From NCBI GenBank assembly GCA_963726335.1, contig CAVSCD010000012.1:930001-994000 (forward strand): DNA of 64,000 nucleotides, written 5' to 3'. The position numbers and the translations under genes are program-made. Below are positions 18,764-27,751 of this stretch, piece by piece. Every line of letters starts with the position of its first letter. Position 1 is the first letter of the stretch. The notes below the pieces were generated by a model. The model was not told where the DNA came from and made no database searches. It saw nothing but the letters and a program-made list of their open reading frames with translations. This DNA is from CAVSCD01 sp963726335 (GTDB taxonomy: Bacteria; Acidobacteriota; Aminicenantia; Aminicenantales; UBA8522).

Positions 18764-20318
18764 TCAGCCGAGCCCGACAAGGGGCAGGAGCAGCCTGAGG
18801 CCGATCCACACCAGGACCCCTCCGCCCAGGTCGACGAACACACCCGCCCGGATCATCCGCATGATCGGCACACGGCCCGATCCGTAAACGATGGCGTTGG
18901 GCGGCGTCGAGACGGGCAGCATGAACCCGTAGCTCGCGCCGATGATCGCGCCGATGGCCGGCGGGACCGGGTTGACCCCGGCCGCCCGGGCCACCGAAAT
19001 GATCACCGGCACGATCATCGTCGCCGAAGCCGTGTTCGAGGTCGCTTCGGAAACGAAGACGGCGAGATAGATCGCCGCGAGCGTCAATCCCCAGAGCGAA
19101 GCGGCGCCGAAAAGGCCGAGCACGCCCCGGCCGACGGCCTCGGCCAGCCCCGTCTGGAACATCATCTCGCCGAGCGAGATGCCCCCGCCGAAGAGAAGCA
19201 GTGTCCCCCAGTCGATCTGAACGGCCTGCCGCCAGGTCAAGGTGAAGGTCCTCTTTTTCCTATCGACCGGCAGGATGAAGAGCAGCGCGGCGGCGGCCAC
19301 CGCGGCCACCGCCTCGGGAACTCGCCGGTTATAAGTCTTGGACAGAGCCGACTCGACGCCGGTGACTAGAGCCAGGAAACCGGGCAGCACCCAGAGCGTC
19401 ACGGCCGCCAGGAAGGCGATCAGGGCGTTCTTCTGGCCGCCGTGTCATCGGGCCGAGCTTCCGGAGCTCCGCGCCGACCCACTCCCGGGTTCCCCGGATG
19501 CGCCGGACCTGGGGTTTGTGGAGGAGATAGAGGACGGCGAACAGAAATCCGTACATCACCGCGAGGAGCGGCACGGCGAACATCATCCAGCGGAAGAACG
19601 GGATCTCCAGCCCGGTGAATTTTTTGAGCATCGCCAGGCCGATCAGGTTGGGGGGCGTTCCGACGGGCGTGCCGATGCCGCCGATCGAGGCGGCGAAAGC
19701 CGTCATGAGCAGCAGGCCGGTGGCGAAGAGGGAATTGTCCTTCGCCGGCCGGCCGCCGCGCGTCTCGGCCAGGATGCCGGACATGGCCGAGATGATCCCC
19801 AGGGCGATGGGGAACATCATGGCCGTGGTCGCCGTGTTGCTGATCCACATGGAGAGGGCGGCCGTGATCGCGCCGAAGACGAGCAGGATCCGGGCGGAGC
19901 TGTTGCCCACGGCCCGGACCGAAAGGATGCGATAGGCGAAGCGCCTGTCGAGACCGTGGACGGACATCGCCTTGGCGATGATGAAGCTCCCGAGAAAAAG
20001 GTAGATCACGGGGTCGCCGAAGGGGGCGAAGGCGGACTTGGCGTCGGAGACGCCGGCCGCGACGGCGAGCGAGGCGCCGAGAAGGGAGGTGACGGGGATG
20101 GGGACGGGTTCGGTGATCCACCAGGCGGCGACCCAGGCGACGATGGCCGCCAGGGCGTGGGCCGGCCCGCTCAACCCGCGCAAGGGGAGGGCGAAAACGA
20201 GGGCGGCGAGCAGCGGACCGAGGACGAGGCCGATGCGGTGCCTGAGCCGCTCGAAGCGCGTCTCGGGCTCGCCCGGCCGTTCTTCGAGTACCGGATCTTC
20301 CGTCCTGCCCTCCGCCAT
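18764..20318 (-). CDS. SLC13/DASS-family sodium:dicarboxylate or anion symporter, one frameshift
   Basis: Two frames join near 19440 into one DASS transporter. The two substrate-binding SNT motifs are present, one per half (SNTATTAMMFP and SNTASATMIVP), with GTPVGTPPN in the first half and LPVSTPPNAIVYGSG in the second. The 1,555-nt span is one base more than a multiple of three; an extra base in CGGCGGCC restores GPMTR-GQKNALIAFL and a 517-residue protein with about 11-12 membrane segments. It probably imports C4-dicarboxylates or related anions with sodium. The ATG at 20318 is nine nt after a TACGAT box with no Shine-Dalgarno. Confidence 0.75.
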
Positions 20319-20327
20319 CGCGAGCGA

Positions 20328-20357
20328 ATCGTATCACAAGCCGAGGCGGGCGGACAA
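20328..20357 (-). promoter_or_regulatory. possible promoter of the DASS transporter, near-leaderless
   Basis: TTGTCC (20357-20352), 18 nt, TACGAT (20333-20328) on the minus strand, nine nt before the ATG at 20318. Confidence 0.4.
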
Positions 20358-20370
20358 ACGCTTCGTTGCC

Positions 20371-21105
20371 TCAGCTTTTGAGGAACTGCAGGCTCTTCGG
20401 TTCCCTCTCGAGGTGGTAGACGATCAGCGCCTGGAACGCCTTGCCGATCGCCGCGATCTCCGCGGCCGGGAAGGCCGGCTCGCCCTTCCCCGGCGGAGGG
20501 TTCTTCTGCGTCCATTCGAGGAACGGGCCGGTGGCCGCCGGCACGGCGACCTTTCTGAGCGGCGCGCAGTCCGAACAGTAAGCCCCTTCCATCCTCGGCG
20601 ACAGCCAGCCGCCGGCCTCGAGCTTTTTGCGGCAGCGTCGGCACCTCTTGAGGTCCGGAAGCAGGCCGCTCGCCTGCAGGAACCAGGCTTCGTAATATCG
20701 GCTGAGCAGGCCGGTGTCTCCCCCGGCCTGGACCGCCTTGAGCGTTGACAGGAGGAGCCGGAAGACGATCTCCTCCTGGGCCCGGGACGGGATGAACTCC
20801 TCGACGAGCTCGGCGAAATAAGCGAGGGTGCAGGCCGTGCCGTAATCCCGCTGGGCGTCGAAGAAGGACTGGAGGATGTCGCACTGGCTCACCGTCACCA
20901 GCTCCCGGCGCTCCTTTTCGTAGAAGAAGGCCCGGACGTGAGTCAGGGGTTCGAGGCTCGATCCGAAACGGTTGCCGAACTTTCGGGCGCCTTTGGCGAC
21001 GCCCCGGAGGATGCCTTTGTCCCGGCAGAAGAGGACGACGAGCTTGTCCTGCTCGCCGACGGGGAAGCTCCTCAGGACGATGGCTTCGGCCTGGTCGAGC
21101 GGCAT
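20371..21105 (-). CDS. recO: DNA repair protein RecO
   Basis: A 244-residue RecO. The N-terminal OB fold begins with EAIVLRSFPVGEQDKLVVLF, then KGARKFGNRFGSSLEPL, the helical middle domain and a four-cysteine zinc site (CRRCRKK and, about 25 residues later, YCSDC). RecO loads RecA onto gaps and ends coated with single-strand binding protein in the RecFOR pathway and anneals strands. It follows the NtrX-like regulator by nine nt and is probably co-transcribed with it. Nothing unusual. Confidence 0.9.
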   Translation of the reverse strand: MPLDQAEAIVLRSFPVGEQDKLVVLFCRDKGILRGVAKGARKFGNRFGSSLEPLTHVRAFFYEKERRELVTVSQCDILQSFFDAQRDYGTACTLAYFAELVEEFIPSRAQEEIVFRLLLSTLKAVQAGGDTGLLSRYYEAWFLQASGLLPDLKRCRRCRKKLEAGGWLSPRMEGAYCSDCAPLRKVAVPAATGPFLEWTQKNPPPGKGEPAFPAAEIAAIGKAFQALIVYHLEREPKSLQFLKS

Positions 21106-21114
21106 GGCGTGTCC

Positions 21115-22476
21115 CTAGGCCACGAAGGTGATGTTCAGGGCGCGCATCCGCTCCCGCAGCCGGTCCTCGGTCATGCCCAGGTCGCCGGCCGCCCGTTCGA
21201 TGTCCCAGCCGGTCCGGAGCAGCACGCCGTGGATGTAGCGGCGCTCGAACTGTTCCTTGGCCTTCTCGAGCGAGCGGCCCTCGAAGAACCCCGAGACATA
21301 TTCGAATTCGCGCGTCTCGACGAGGAGGACCAGGTGGGAGCTCACAATCACGTCCTCCTGGATCATGATGACGAACCGCTCGATGACGTTCATCAGCTCG
21401 CTGACGTTCCCCGGCCAAACGTATTTCAGGAAGGCGCTCATCGCCTCCGGGCTCATCGTCTTGGGCTTCTTGCCGTATTCCTCGGAGAAGTGGTTCAGGA
21501 AATGCTCGATCAGGGGCGGGATGTCCTCCACTCTCTCCCGAAGCGGCGGCAGGGTGAGCGAAAAGACGTTCAGCTTGAAGAACAGGTCCTCCCGGAATCC
21601 GCCCGCGGCGATCAGGTCGCGCAGGCTCTTGCCGGTCGCGGCCATGATCCGGGTGTTGAACCCGATGAGCTCCGACGCCCCCAGGACCTCGAACCGCCGT
21701 TCCTCGAGCGCCCGGATGAGCTTGGCTTGGACCTTGAGGCTCAGGTCCCCGATCTCGTCCAGGAACAGGCTGCCCTCATCGGCCGACAGGATCTTCCCCT
21801 TCTTGTCCTTCAGGGCCCGCGGTGAGGCGCCTTTGACGTAACCGAAGAGCTCGCCCTCCATCAGCTCGTCCGGGACGGCCGAACAGTTGATGCCGACGAA
21901 GCGCTTCTCCCGGCGGGGGCCCTGCTGGTGGATCAGCCGGGCGACGAGCTCCTTGCCGGTCCCGTTCTCGCCGTAGATGAGGACGGGGGCGTTCGAGGCC
22001 GCGGCCAGCTCGATCTCGTCCCGGAGCTTCCGGATGGCCGGGCTGGCGCCGATGAGATAGTACTGCGTCCGGAGCTGACCCCGGAGTTCGATGTTCTCCT
22101 CTTCGAGCTTCTTCTGGCGGAGGGCGTTCTGGACGGTCAGGAGGACCTTTTCGAGAGACAGCGGCTTTTCCAGGAAGTCGTGGGCCCCGAGCTTGGTGGC
22201 CCGGACCGCCGTTTCGATTGTCCCGTGGCCGGAGATCATCACCACCTGGGGGCTGTCCTCCAGGGCTTTGATCCGCTTCAGGACATCGAGCCCGTTCATC
22301 CGGGGGAGCCAGATGTCGAGGAGAACAAGGTCCACGTTCTGGCTCTTCAGGAGATCCAGGCCCTCCTCGCCGCTCGGGGCGGTCTTCACCAGGAAACCCT
22401 CGTCCTCGAGGATCCCCTTGAGCGAGGAACAAATGCTGGCTTCGTCGTCGACGATCAGAATTTTTTCTTTGGTCAT
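21115..22476 (-). CDS. NtrX/NtrC-type response regulator with altered GAFTGA loop
   Basis: A 453-residue three-domain regulator: receiver (residues 1-120; DD at the start, phospho-acceptor Asp in LVLLDIWLP, Lys in FLEKPLS), AAA+ domain (Walker A GENGTGKE, Walker B GSLFLDEIGDL, WPGNVSEL) and a C-terminal Fis-like helix-turn-helix that is rather degenerate. The sigma54-contact loop reads GASPRA instead of GAFTGA. One T lost and one C gained would turn the underlying bases into GAFTGA exactly, so sequence error is possible. ATGA overlap with the NtrY-like kinase gene shows the pair is coupled. The likely role is nitrogen, redox or envelope-linked control. Confidence 0.8.
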   Translation of the reverse strand: MTKEKILIVDDEASICSSLKGILEDEGFLVKTAPSGEEGLDLLKSQNVDLVLLDIWLPRMNGLDVLKRIKALEDSPQVVMISGHGTIETAVRATKLGAHDFLEKPLSLEKVLLTVQNALRQKKLEEENIELRGQLRTQYYLIGASPAIRKLRDEIELAAASNAPVLIYGENGTGKELVARLIHQQGPRREKRFVGINCSAVPDELMEGELFGYVKGASPRALKDKKGKILSADEGSLFLDEIGDLSLKVQAKLIRALEERRFEVLGASELIGFNTRIMAATGKSLRDLIAAGGFREDLFFKLNVFSLTLPPLRERVEDIPPLIEHFLNHFSEEYGKKPKTMSPEAMSAFLKYVWPGNVSELMNVIERFVIMIQEDVIVSSHLVLLVETREFEYVSGFFEGRSLEKAKEQFERRYIHGVLLRTGWDIERAAGDLGMTEDRLRERMRALNITFVA

Positions 22477-24639
22477 GCTGGCAACTGGATGATGAATTTG
22501 GCTCCGGTCGGCTGATTATCCTCCACCTGGATCGACCCGTTGTGCTCGCGGATGATCTGGCTCACGATGGCCAGTCCGAGCCCGGTGCCTTTCTTCTTGG
22601 TCGAGAAATAGGGCAGGAAGAGCCTGGTCCTGTCCTCCGCGGGGACGCCCGGGCCGGTGTCCGAGACGGTGATCTGGACGCGCTGCCGGGGCTTTTCATA
22701 GACGGCCCGGACGGTGATCCGGCCTTTATTGTTCATGGCCTCGATGGCGTTGTCGAAGATGTTGATCAGGACGCGCTTCATCTGCTCGGGGTCGAGAGAG
22801 ATGGAGTCGGGCAGGCCGTCGACAAGCTCGGCCCGGACATCGACCTGGGCGTAGATCCCGTGATACAGGGAGACCATCTCCTCGATCAGCGCCCGGAGGT
22901 CGCAGGACTTGAGCTGCACTTTGGGCATCCTGGCGAAATTGGAGAACTCGTCGACCATGGATTTGATGGCCCGTGTTTCCTGGATGATGGTCCGGGCGCC
23001 CTCTTCGATGACGCCGGTGGCGTTCCCGTCGTTTTTTTTCAGGGTCTTGATGATCCGCTCCGCCGAGAGCTGGATGGGCGTCAGCGGGTTGTTGATCTCG
23101 TGGGCGACGCGCTGGGCGACGTCCTTCCAGGTGGCGATCTTCTGGGCCTTGATGAGCTGGGTGAGATCGTCGAAGACGACGATCATGCCCGAGAACCGTC
23201 CGTCGGCCAGGGGCAGGGGAGAGAGCGCCAGCGCCAGCGTCGTCGGCTGCCCGTCGGCCATGATCGTGATCTCCTTGTCGGACTGCCGCAGCCGGTTCTT
23301 CAGGCCCCAGTCGATGGCGTTCAGGATCTCCGTGTATTTCATGTCCTGGAGCACCCCCGGAAAGCTCCGGCCGACCGGGCTCTCGTTCCCCAGGGCCAGC
23401 ATCTCCCGGGCCGAGGGGTTGATCGTCGTGATCTTTCCCTCGGCGTCCAGGGTGATGACGCCGGTGGCGATGTTGTTGAGGACGGTCTCGATGTACTGTT
23501 TGCGGTTCTCGAGCTCCGAGGTCTTCTCGGCGATGTGCGTCTGGCTGTTCTTGAGGTCGGTGATCATCTGGTTGAACGAGTCGATGAGCGTCGCCGAGCT
23601 CGTCGTTGGCGGGCTCATCGACCTGGACCGACAGGTTGCCCCGCGAGACCTCCTTCGTCGCCAGGGCCAGCTTCTCGATCGGGACCGTGATGCCCTTCGA
23701 GAGGTGAAACCCGATCCAGGAGGCGGCGAAGATGAGGAGCAGCGTGATGAACATCAAGCTGAAGAGATAGAGGGTCTTGACCGTGATCTTCTGGGGGACG
23801 AGGAGGTTGTACCGCTGGACGTAGGAGTTGATGTTGCTGATCTTCTGGGTGTAGCTCTGGGGAAAGAACTTCCCCGCGGCCACCAGCATCCGGCCCACGC
23901 CGGCGACGTCGAGGACGACGCCCCGGCGGACCATCTCGCCGTTTCCCATGGGCTCCAGGCTGCGGAAAGCGCCGCCCGGCTCCGCGGCCAGGACCGCGAC
24001 GGCCTGGACGGATTTATAGTTCTGGAGCGGCAGGTTGGGGTTGAGGTAGGTGAACAGCTCCTCGCCTTGAAGGTAGATCCCGATTTCGTCGAGGGCGTAC
24101 TCGCTGAGCTTGCGCCGGATGAAGTCGCGGAGAGTCAGCCTGTTCTCGACCTGGATGAGCTTCTGTCTCTGGATGTCCCGGGCCAGCCCGGCGGCGTAGT
24201 GGTGGGTGGCCTGTTCCGCTTCGGCATAAAGACCGTCGGCGATGCTCTGGGTGTCCTCCATGACCTTGTCGAACGGGGTCTTGAACCAGATCTCGATGTT
24301 CCGGCTGATCAAGTCGCTGGCGAAAAAGAAAAGGAGCAGCGTCGGGATGAAAGACAGGGCGATGAAGAAAAGCACCAGCCGGGTTTTGAAATGGGAACCG
24401 ACGACGTTTCTCTTCCGGTCCAGGTAGAGCCTGACCAGGTTCCGGCCGAGGACGAAGAACAGCACCAGGAAGAGCAGGAGCACGATGATCTGCATCGTGG
24501 ACAGGAGCGCCTTGGTCACCGAGGCCGGGGAGATCTCCTGAGATTCGCGGATGTAAAACTCGATGGCGAAGAAGACGATGATCAGGACGATGATGAAGGC
24601 CCCGACGAGACGCGGGCCTCTTTTCCGGGAAGACTTCAT
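22473..24639 (-). CDS. NtrY-like membrane sensor histidine kinase, one frameshift
   Basis: Domains in order: three N-terminal transmembrane helices, a periplasmic region of about 170 residues, a fourth helix, HAMP (ITVPIEKLALATKEVSRGNL), PAS (from ETVLNNIATGVITLD), HisKA with phospho-acceptor His in VAHEINNPLTPIQLSAERI and HATPase_c (NIFDNAIEAMNNKG, GPGVP, GTGLGLAIV). The frame breaks near 23590-23600 inside HAMP, between NDELG and TLIDSFNQM. The span of 2,167 nt is one base over a multiple of three, so one extra base restores about 721 residues. It pairs with the overlapping NtrX-like regulator and follows the rodZ-like gene by eight nt. Confidence 0.85.
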
Positions 24640-24647
24640 GTCCCGCC

Positions 24648-25490
24648 TCAGTCGGCCGGCTCCGGGGCAAGGAACGATTTAAAGTTGTCAGCGGTCAGCC
24701 GGATGTCCGTCATGACGACGCCTCTCTTGCCGAGGGGCCGCGCCGGCTTGCCGTTGAGGGTGAAGTCCAGGCCGCCCGCGTTGCCGGTGGACAGAACGAT
24801 CAGGCGTTCGGCATTCACCGCGAGGGTCTCCCCCGGCTGCTTATTGCCCTCGAAGACCTGCGCGCCGTCGGCGGTGACCCTGAGCCATGTTTCCGCGGAG
24901 AAGGCCGCCTCGAGCACCAGGCCCGGGAACGGCTTGACGGGGGGCGCCTGGGGTTGCGGCGCAGGCGGCGTTGTCGGGACGGTCGTTTCCGGCGCGGGGG
25001 CCGCCTCAATCGCGGCTTCGACAGCGGCGGCGGCGGGCCGGGCCTCCGTAGTGCTTGCGGCCGGAGGGGTCACGGCCGGCTGGCCCTTGGCCGGAGCTTC
25101 GCCGGGTTTTCCGGGCGATAGGATAAAAAGATAGATCAGTACCACCACGGCGATGACGAGAAGCGCCACGATGAGCGCCCGCGCCCAGCCGGGGAATCCG
25201 GCCCTGGGCGGTGCGGCCTCGGCCGCGGCGGAGGCCCTGTACTCGAGCTGCTCGCCGAACTCGAGCTTATTGTCGAATTTCCCCAGGACCTGGTTTTCGT
25301 CCAGCCCGACGGCTTTGGCGTAGGAACGGATGATCGCCCGGACGAAGAACTGCCGGGGAATGATCTCCAGCCGATCGCCTTCGAGGGCCTCGAGGTAGCG
25401 CATGGTGATCCGGGTGGTGTCGGAGATATCTCTGAGCGAGATGCCCCGGGTTTCCCGTTCGTGCTTGAGGTATTGCCCGAATGATGCCAT
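24648..25490 (-). CDS. RodZ-like protein: helix-turn-helix, membrane anchor, DUF4115
   Basis: A 280-residue bitopic protein. Residues 1-75 are the Xre-like HTH_25 domain (LKHERETRGISLRDIS, ITMRYLEALEGDR), which in RodZ binds MreB. A single helix at about 105-127 crosses the membrane. A Pro/Ala-rich linker of about 60 residues leads to the DUF4115 domain (TWLRVTADGAQVFEG, LSTGNAGGLDFTLNG). This is the RodZ order, although no mre genes are in the window. The ATG at 25490 is eight nt after TACAAT and has no Shine-Dalgarno site. It heads an operon with the NtrY/NtrX-like pair and recO. Confidence 0.75.
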   Translation of the reverse strand: MASFGQYLKHERETRGISLRDISDTTRITMRYLEALEGDRLEIIPRQFFVRAIIRSYAKAVGLDENQVLGKFDNKLEFGEQLEYRASAAAEAAPPRAGFPGWARALIVALLVIAVVVLIYLFILSPGKPGEAPAKGQPAVTPPAASTTEARPAAAAVEAAIEAAPAPETTVPTTPPAPQPQAPPVKPFPGLVLEAAFSAETWLRVTADGAQVFEGNKQPGETLAVNAERLIVLSTGNAGGLDFTLNGKPARPLGKRGVVMTDIRLTADNFKSFLAPEPAD

Positions 25491-25498
25491 TGGCAAAA

Positions 25499-25528
25499 AT
25501 TGTAGGTGAATCCCTCCCGCGGTGTCAA
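25499..25528 (-). promoter_or_regulatory. promoter of the rodZ-like operon, leaderless
   Basis: TTGACA (25528-25523), 18 nt, TACAAT (25504-25499) on the minus strand. The ATG at 25490 is eight nt downstream of the -10 box. Confidence 0.65.
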
Positions 25529-25540
25529 ATAAGGCTCGGG

Positions 25541-26416
25541 TTAGATCTTGAGGAAGCGGGCGAGCGAGCTCACGCTGCCCAGCAAACCCATGACGGCGCT
25601 TCCCGCGATCAGGCTCAGGGACTGGGGGAGCGAAAGATACCGGAAGGCGATCATCTCCTGGAGGGCCCCCAGCGATTGCCCGAGATAGAGCGGGAACAGC
25701 CTGACGAGCAGGTAGAGCAGGGCCAGGGACATCAGGCTCCCCAGGATGCCGAGCGAAATCCCCTCGATGAGGAAGGGGAGGCGGATGAAAGTGTTGGTGG
25801 CGCCGACCAGGCGGAGAATATCGATCTCGCCCTTCCGGCTGAAAACGTTGAGCCGGATGACGTTGGAGATGATGAAGAACGAGGCCAGGATGAGGATGCC
25901 GCCGAGGAGGGAACCGATGGCCTTGGCCAGCCGGCTGAGCGATTGCATCTTATCCACCCAATCCCGGTTGAACTGGACGTCCTGGACGGCGGGCAGCTCC
26001 TTGATCCCGGCGATCCAGGCCGGCGTCGCTTCCGACATGAAGGCGTCCTTGCTGAGAGTGGCCTCGAGGGAGGCGGGGAAGGGGTTGGCGCTCAGGTTCT
26101 GGAGGACCTCCTCGAGCTCCGGGAAGTTCTTCCGGAACCTCTCCAGCGCCTCCTCGCGGCTGACCGGGTTCAGCCGGACGACCGAGGTGGAGGACCGGAT
26201 GCGGTTCTCCGCCTCCATCACGTCCGCCTCGGCGGCGGCGGGGTCGATGAAAAAGGCCACGACCATGTTCTCCGAGAGCTGGCGGGCGATGTGCTGGAGG
26301 TTGTTCGACAGGGAGAAGAACACGCCGACGATCAGGAAGGAAAGGCAGATGATGGTAACGGAAAAAAAGTTCCTCGCCCTGTACTGCCAGAGGCTGCTCA
26401 GGGCGACCCTTATCAG
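25541..26416 (-). CDS. ftsX: cell-division protein FtsX (ABC permease), start not canonical
   Basis: FtsX activates peptidoglycan hydrolases at the septum, driven by FtsE. From 25541 up to a GTG at 26323 the frame gives 260 residues and lacks the first membrane helix. Upstream the frame stays open and encodes IRVALSSLWQYRARNFFSV and a hydrophobic helix that FtsX needs. The only plausible initiator there is CTG at 26416-26414, overlapping the ftsE TGA, giving 291 residues. Four helices are then present, with the extracellular loop between helices 1 and 2 (residues about 50-160) and EIDILRLVGATNTFIRLPF, the family motif, after helix 2. The start could be a true CTG or an error in an ATG. Confidence 0.8.
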   Translation of the reverse strand: MIRVALSSLWQYRARNFFSVTIICLSFLIVGVFFSLSNNLQHIARQLSENMVVAFFIDPAAAEADVMEAENRIRSSTSVVRLNPVSREEALERFRKNFPELEEVLQNLSANPFPASLEATLSKDAFMSEATPAWIAGIKELPAVQDVQFNRDWVDKMQSLSRLAKAIGSLLGGILILASFFIISNVIRLNVFSRKGEIDILRLVGATNTFIRLPFLIEGISLGILGSLMSLALLYLLVRLFPLYLGQSLGALQEMIAFRYLSLPQSLSLIAGSAVMGLLGSVSSLARFLKI

Positions 26417-27102
26417 GTAGCCGATTTTCTGGATGATGGCAGGACTTCCTTACCGATGATCTTTCCCTTGAACAGGAACAGGATCCTGTCGCCGAAGTGG
26501 CGGATGAGCTCCTTGTCGTGGCTGCAGATGATGACCGTCGTTCCCCGCCGGTTGATCTCCTTGAAGACGCTGATGATCTCGAAGGCGAGCTCCGGGTCCA
26601 GGTTGCCGGTGGGCTCGTCGGCCAGGAGGATTTGGGGCTCGTTGACCACCGCCCGGGCGATGGCCACGCGCTGCTGCTCGCCGTAAGACAGGTGCGAGGG
26701 ATAATCCCACATCTTGTTGTGGAGGTTGACGAGGCGCAGGGCGTTGAACACGCGGCGGCGGATCTCCTTGACGGGCAGGCCGGCCACGTACAGGCTGATG
26801 GCCACGTTGTCGAAAACCTTGCGATGGAAGAGCAGCCGGAAATCCTGGAAGACGATTCCCATCGTGCGCCGCAGCCTGAAGATCCGGTGATCGGCCAGCT
26901 TCAGGATGTTGACGCCGTCGATGACGATCTGGCCGCGGCTGGGAATGATCTCCCGGAAGATGATCTTGAGCAGGGTGGACTTGCCCGAACCGCTGGGGCC
27001 GGTGATGAACCAGAAGTCGCCGTCGCCGACGGTGAGGCTGATATCGGAAAGGGCCCACTGGCCTTCCTGGTATTGTTTCCAGATATGGTAGAGCTCAATC
27101 AT
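26413..27102 (-). CDS. ftsE: cell-division ATP-binding protein FtsE
   Basis: A 229-residue ABC ATPase: Walker A GPSGSGKS, Q-loop FQDF, signature LSYGEQQR, Walker B ILLADEPTGNLD, H-loop CSHD. The order and spacing, FRLRRTMGIVFQDFRLL and the downstream ftsX identify FtsE. The signature differs from the usual LSGGEQQR by a Tyr. It forms a membrane complex with FtsX that couples division to hydrolase activation. The start ATG has no strong Shine-Dalgarno. The TGA overlaps the presumed ftsX start. Confidence 0.9.
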   Translation of the reverse strand: MIELYHIWKQYQEGQWALSDISLTVGDGDFWFITGPSGSGKSTLLKIIFREIIPSRGQIVIDGVNILKLADHRIFRLRRTMGIVFQDFRLLFHRKVFDNVAISLYVAGLPVKEIRRRVFNALRLVNLHNKMWDYPSHLSYGEQQRVAIARAVVNEPQILLADEPTGNLDPELAFEIISVFKEINRRGTTVIICSHDKELIRHFGDRILFLFKGKIIGKEVLPSSRKSAT

Positions 27103-27149
27103 GGCGGCGGCCGGACCGGGCGGGATTATAGCACAGCCGTCCGCGATTT

Positions 27150-27329
27150 TCAGCGGGCGAAAAGATACATGAACCAGCCGAAGGCGACGGCGCCGACGAC
27201 CATGATCAGGAAGAGCGACAGGCCATAGCGGAGGCGGGCCTTGACGCCTTCCTTGCGGATGAGGGCGAGGACGACGGACACCAAGGCGGCATAGATGACC
27301 ATCGAGACGAGATGGCTGCGGAAGATCAT
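27150..27329 (-). CDS. small two-helix membrane protein, 59 residues
   Basis: ATG at 27329 overlaps the TGA of the upstream membrane-protein gene (ATGA), so translation is coupled. The peptide MIFRSHLVSMVIYAALVSVV continues with a basic loop (LIRKEGVKARLRYG) and a second hydrophobic stretch ending in MYLFAR. Two transmembrane helices with a positive inner loop are predicted. No family is recognised. It sits between the 120-residue membrane protein and ftsE. Confidence 0.6.
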   Translation of the reverse strand: MIFRSHLVSMVIYAALVSVVLALIRKEGVKARLRYGLSLFLIMVVGAVAFGWFMYLFAR

Positions 27330-27688
27330 GTCTTCTTACCCCTGGCGATGTCGAAGGCGTCCAGAGCGACGAGATAATTCAGCAGGCCCGCGCCGGCGAT
27401 GTAGGCCGTTCCGAACTCGAACGTCACCCTCTCCAGGGCTCCCTGGCCGAACCCGAGCTTCATCGACAACGCATAGATGAGAAAATTGCCCAGGTCGGCG
27501 AAAAAAGCCAGAATGGTCAGAGGATTCTCGGTCTGGAACGGATAGATCTTGCCGCCCATGACGAGGCCCATGAGGACCATGACCGAGATGGCCGAGAAAA
27601 AGGCGGCGGCGCGCCAGAATTTCTTCTGAAGCAGATGGCCGAGGCCCGGAACGAGCCAGCCGGCGATAAGGTACAGTGCGGCTTTCAT
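27326..27688 (-). CDS. membrane protein, DUF6677-like
   Basis: A 120-residue protein starting MKAALYLIAGWLVPGLGHLLQKKFWRAA, with the GW(L)(I/V)PGLGH(L/F) start seen in DUF6677 and TM2-like small membrane proteins. Three or four hydrophobic helices are predicted. It overlaps the 59-residue membrane protein by 4 nt and may be transcribed with ftsEX. Function is unknown. The family assignment rests on the N-terminal motif only. Confidence 0.55.
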   Translation of the reverse strand: MKAALYLIAGWLVPGLGHLLQKKFWRAAAFFSAISVMVLMGLVMGGKIYPFQTENPLTILAFFADLGNFLIYALSMKLGFGQGALERVTFEFGTAYIAGAGLLNYLVALDAFDIARGKKT

Positions 27689-27739
27689 GATCTTGGCTTA
27701 CGATATTAAAGGAAACACCCCGCTAAATCAAGACTGTGG

Positions 27740-27745
27740 TAAAAT
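27740..27745 (+). promoter_or_regulatory. -10 box of mutM, leaderless
   Basis: TAAAAT six nt before the GTG at 27752. That start is fixed by the catalytic Pro2 of Fpg. There is no Shine-Dalgarno sequence and no clear -35. Confidence 0.45.
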
Positions 27746-27751
27746 CGGGCC

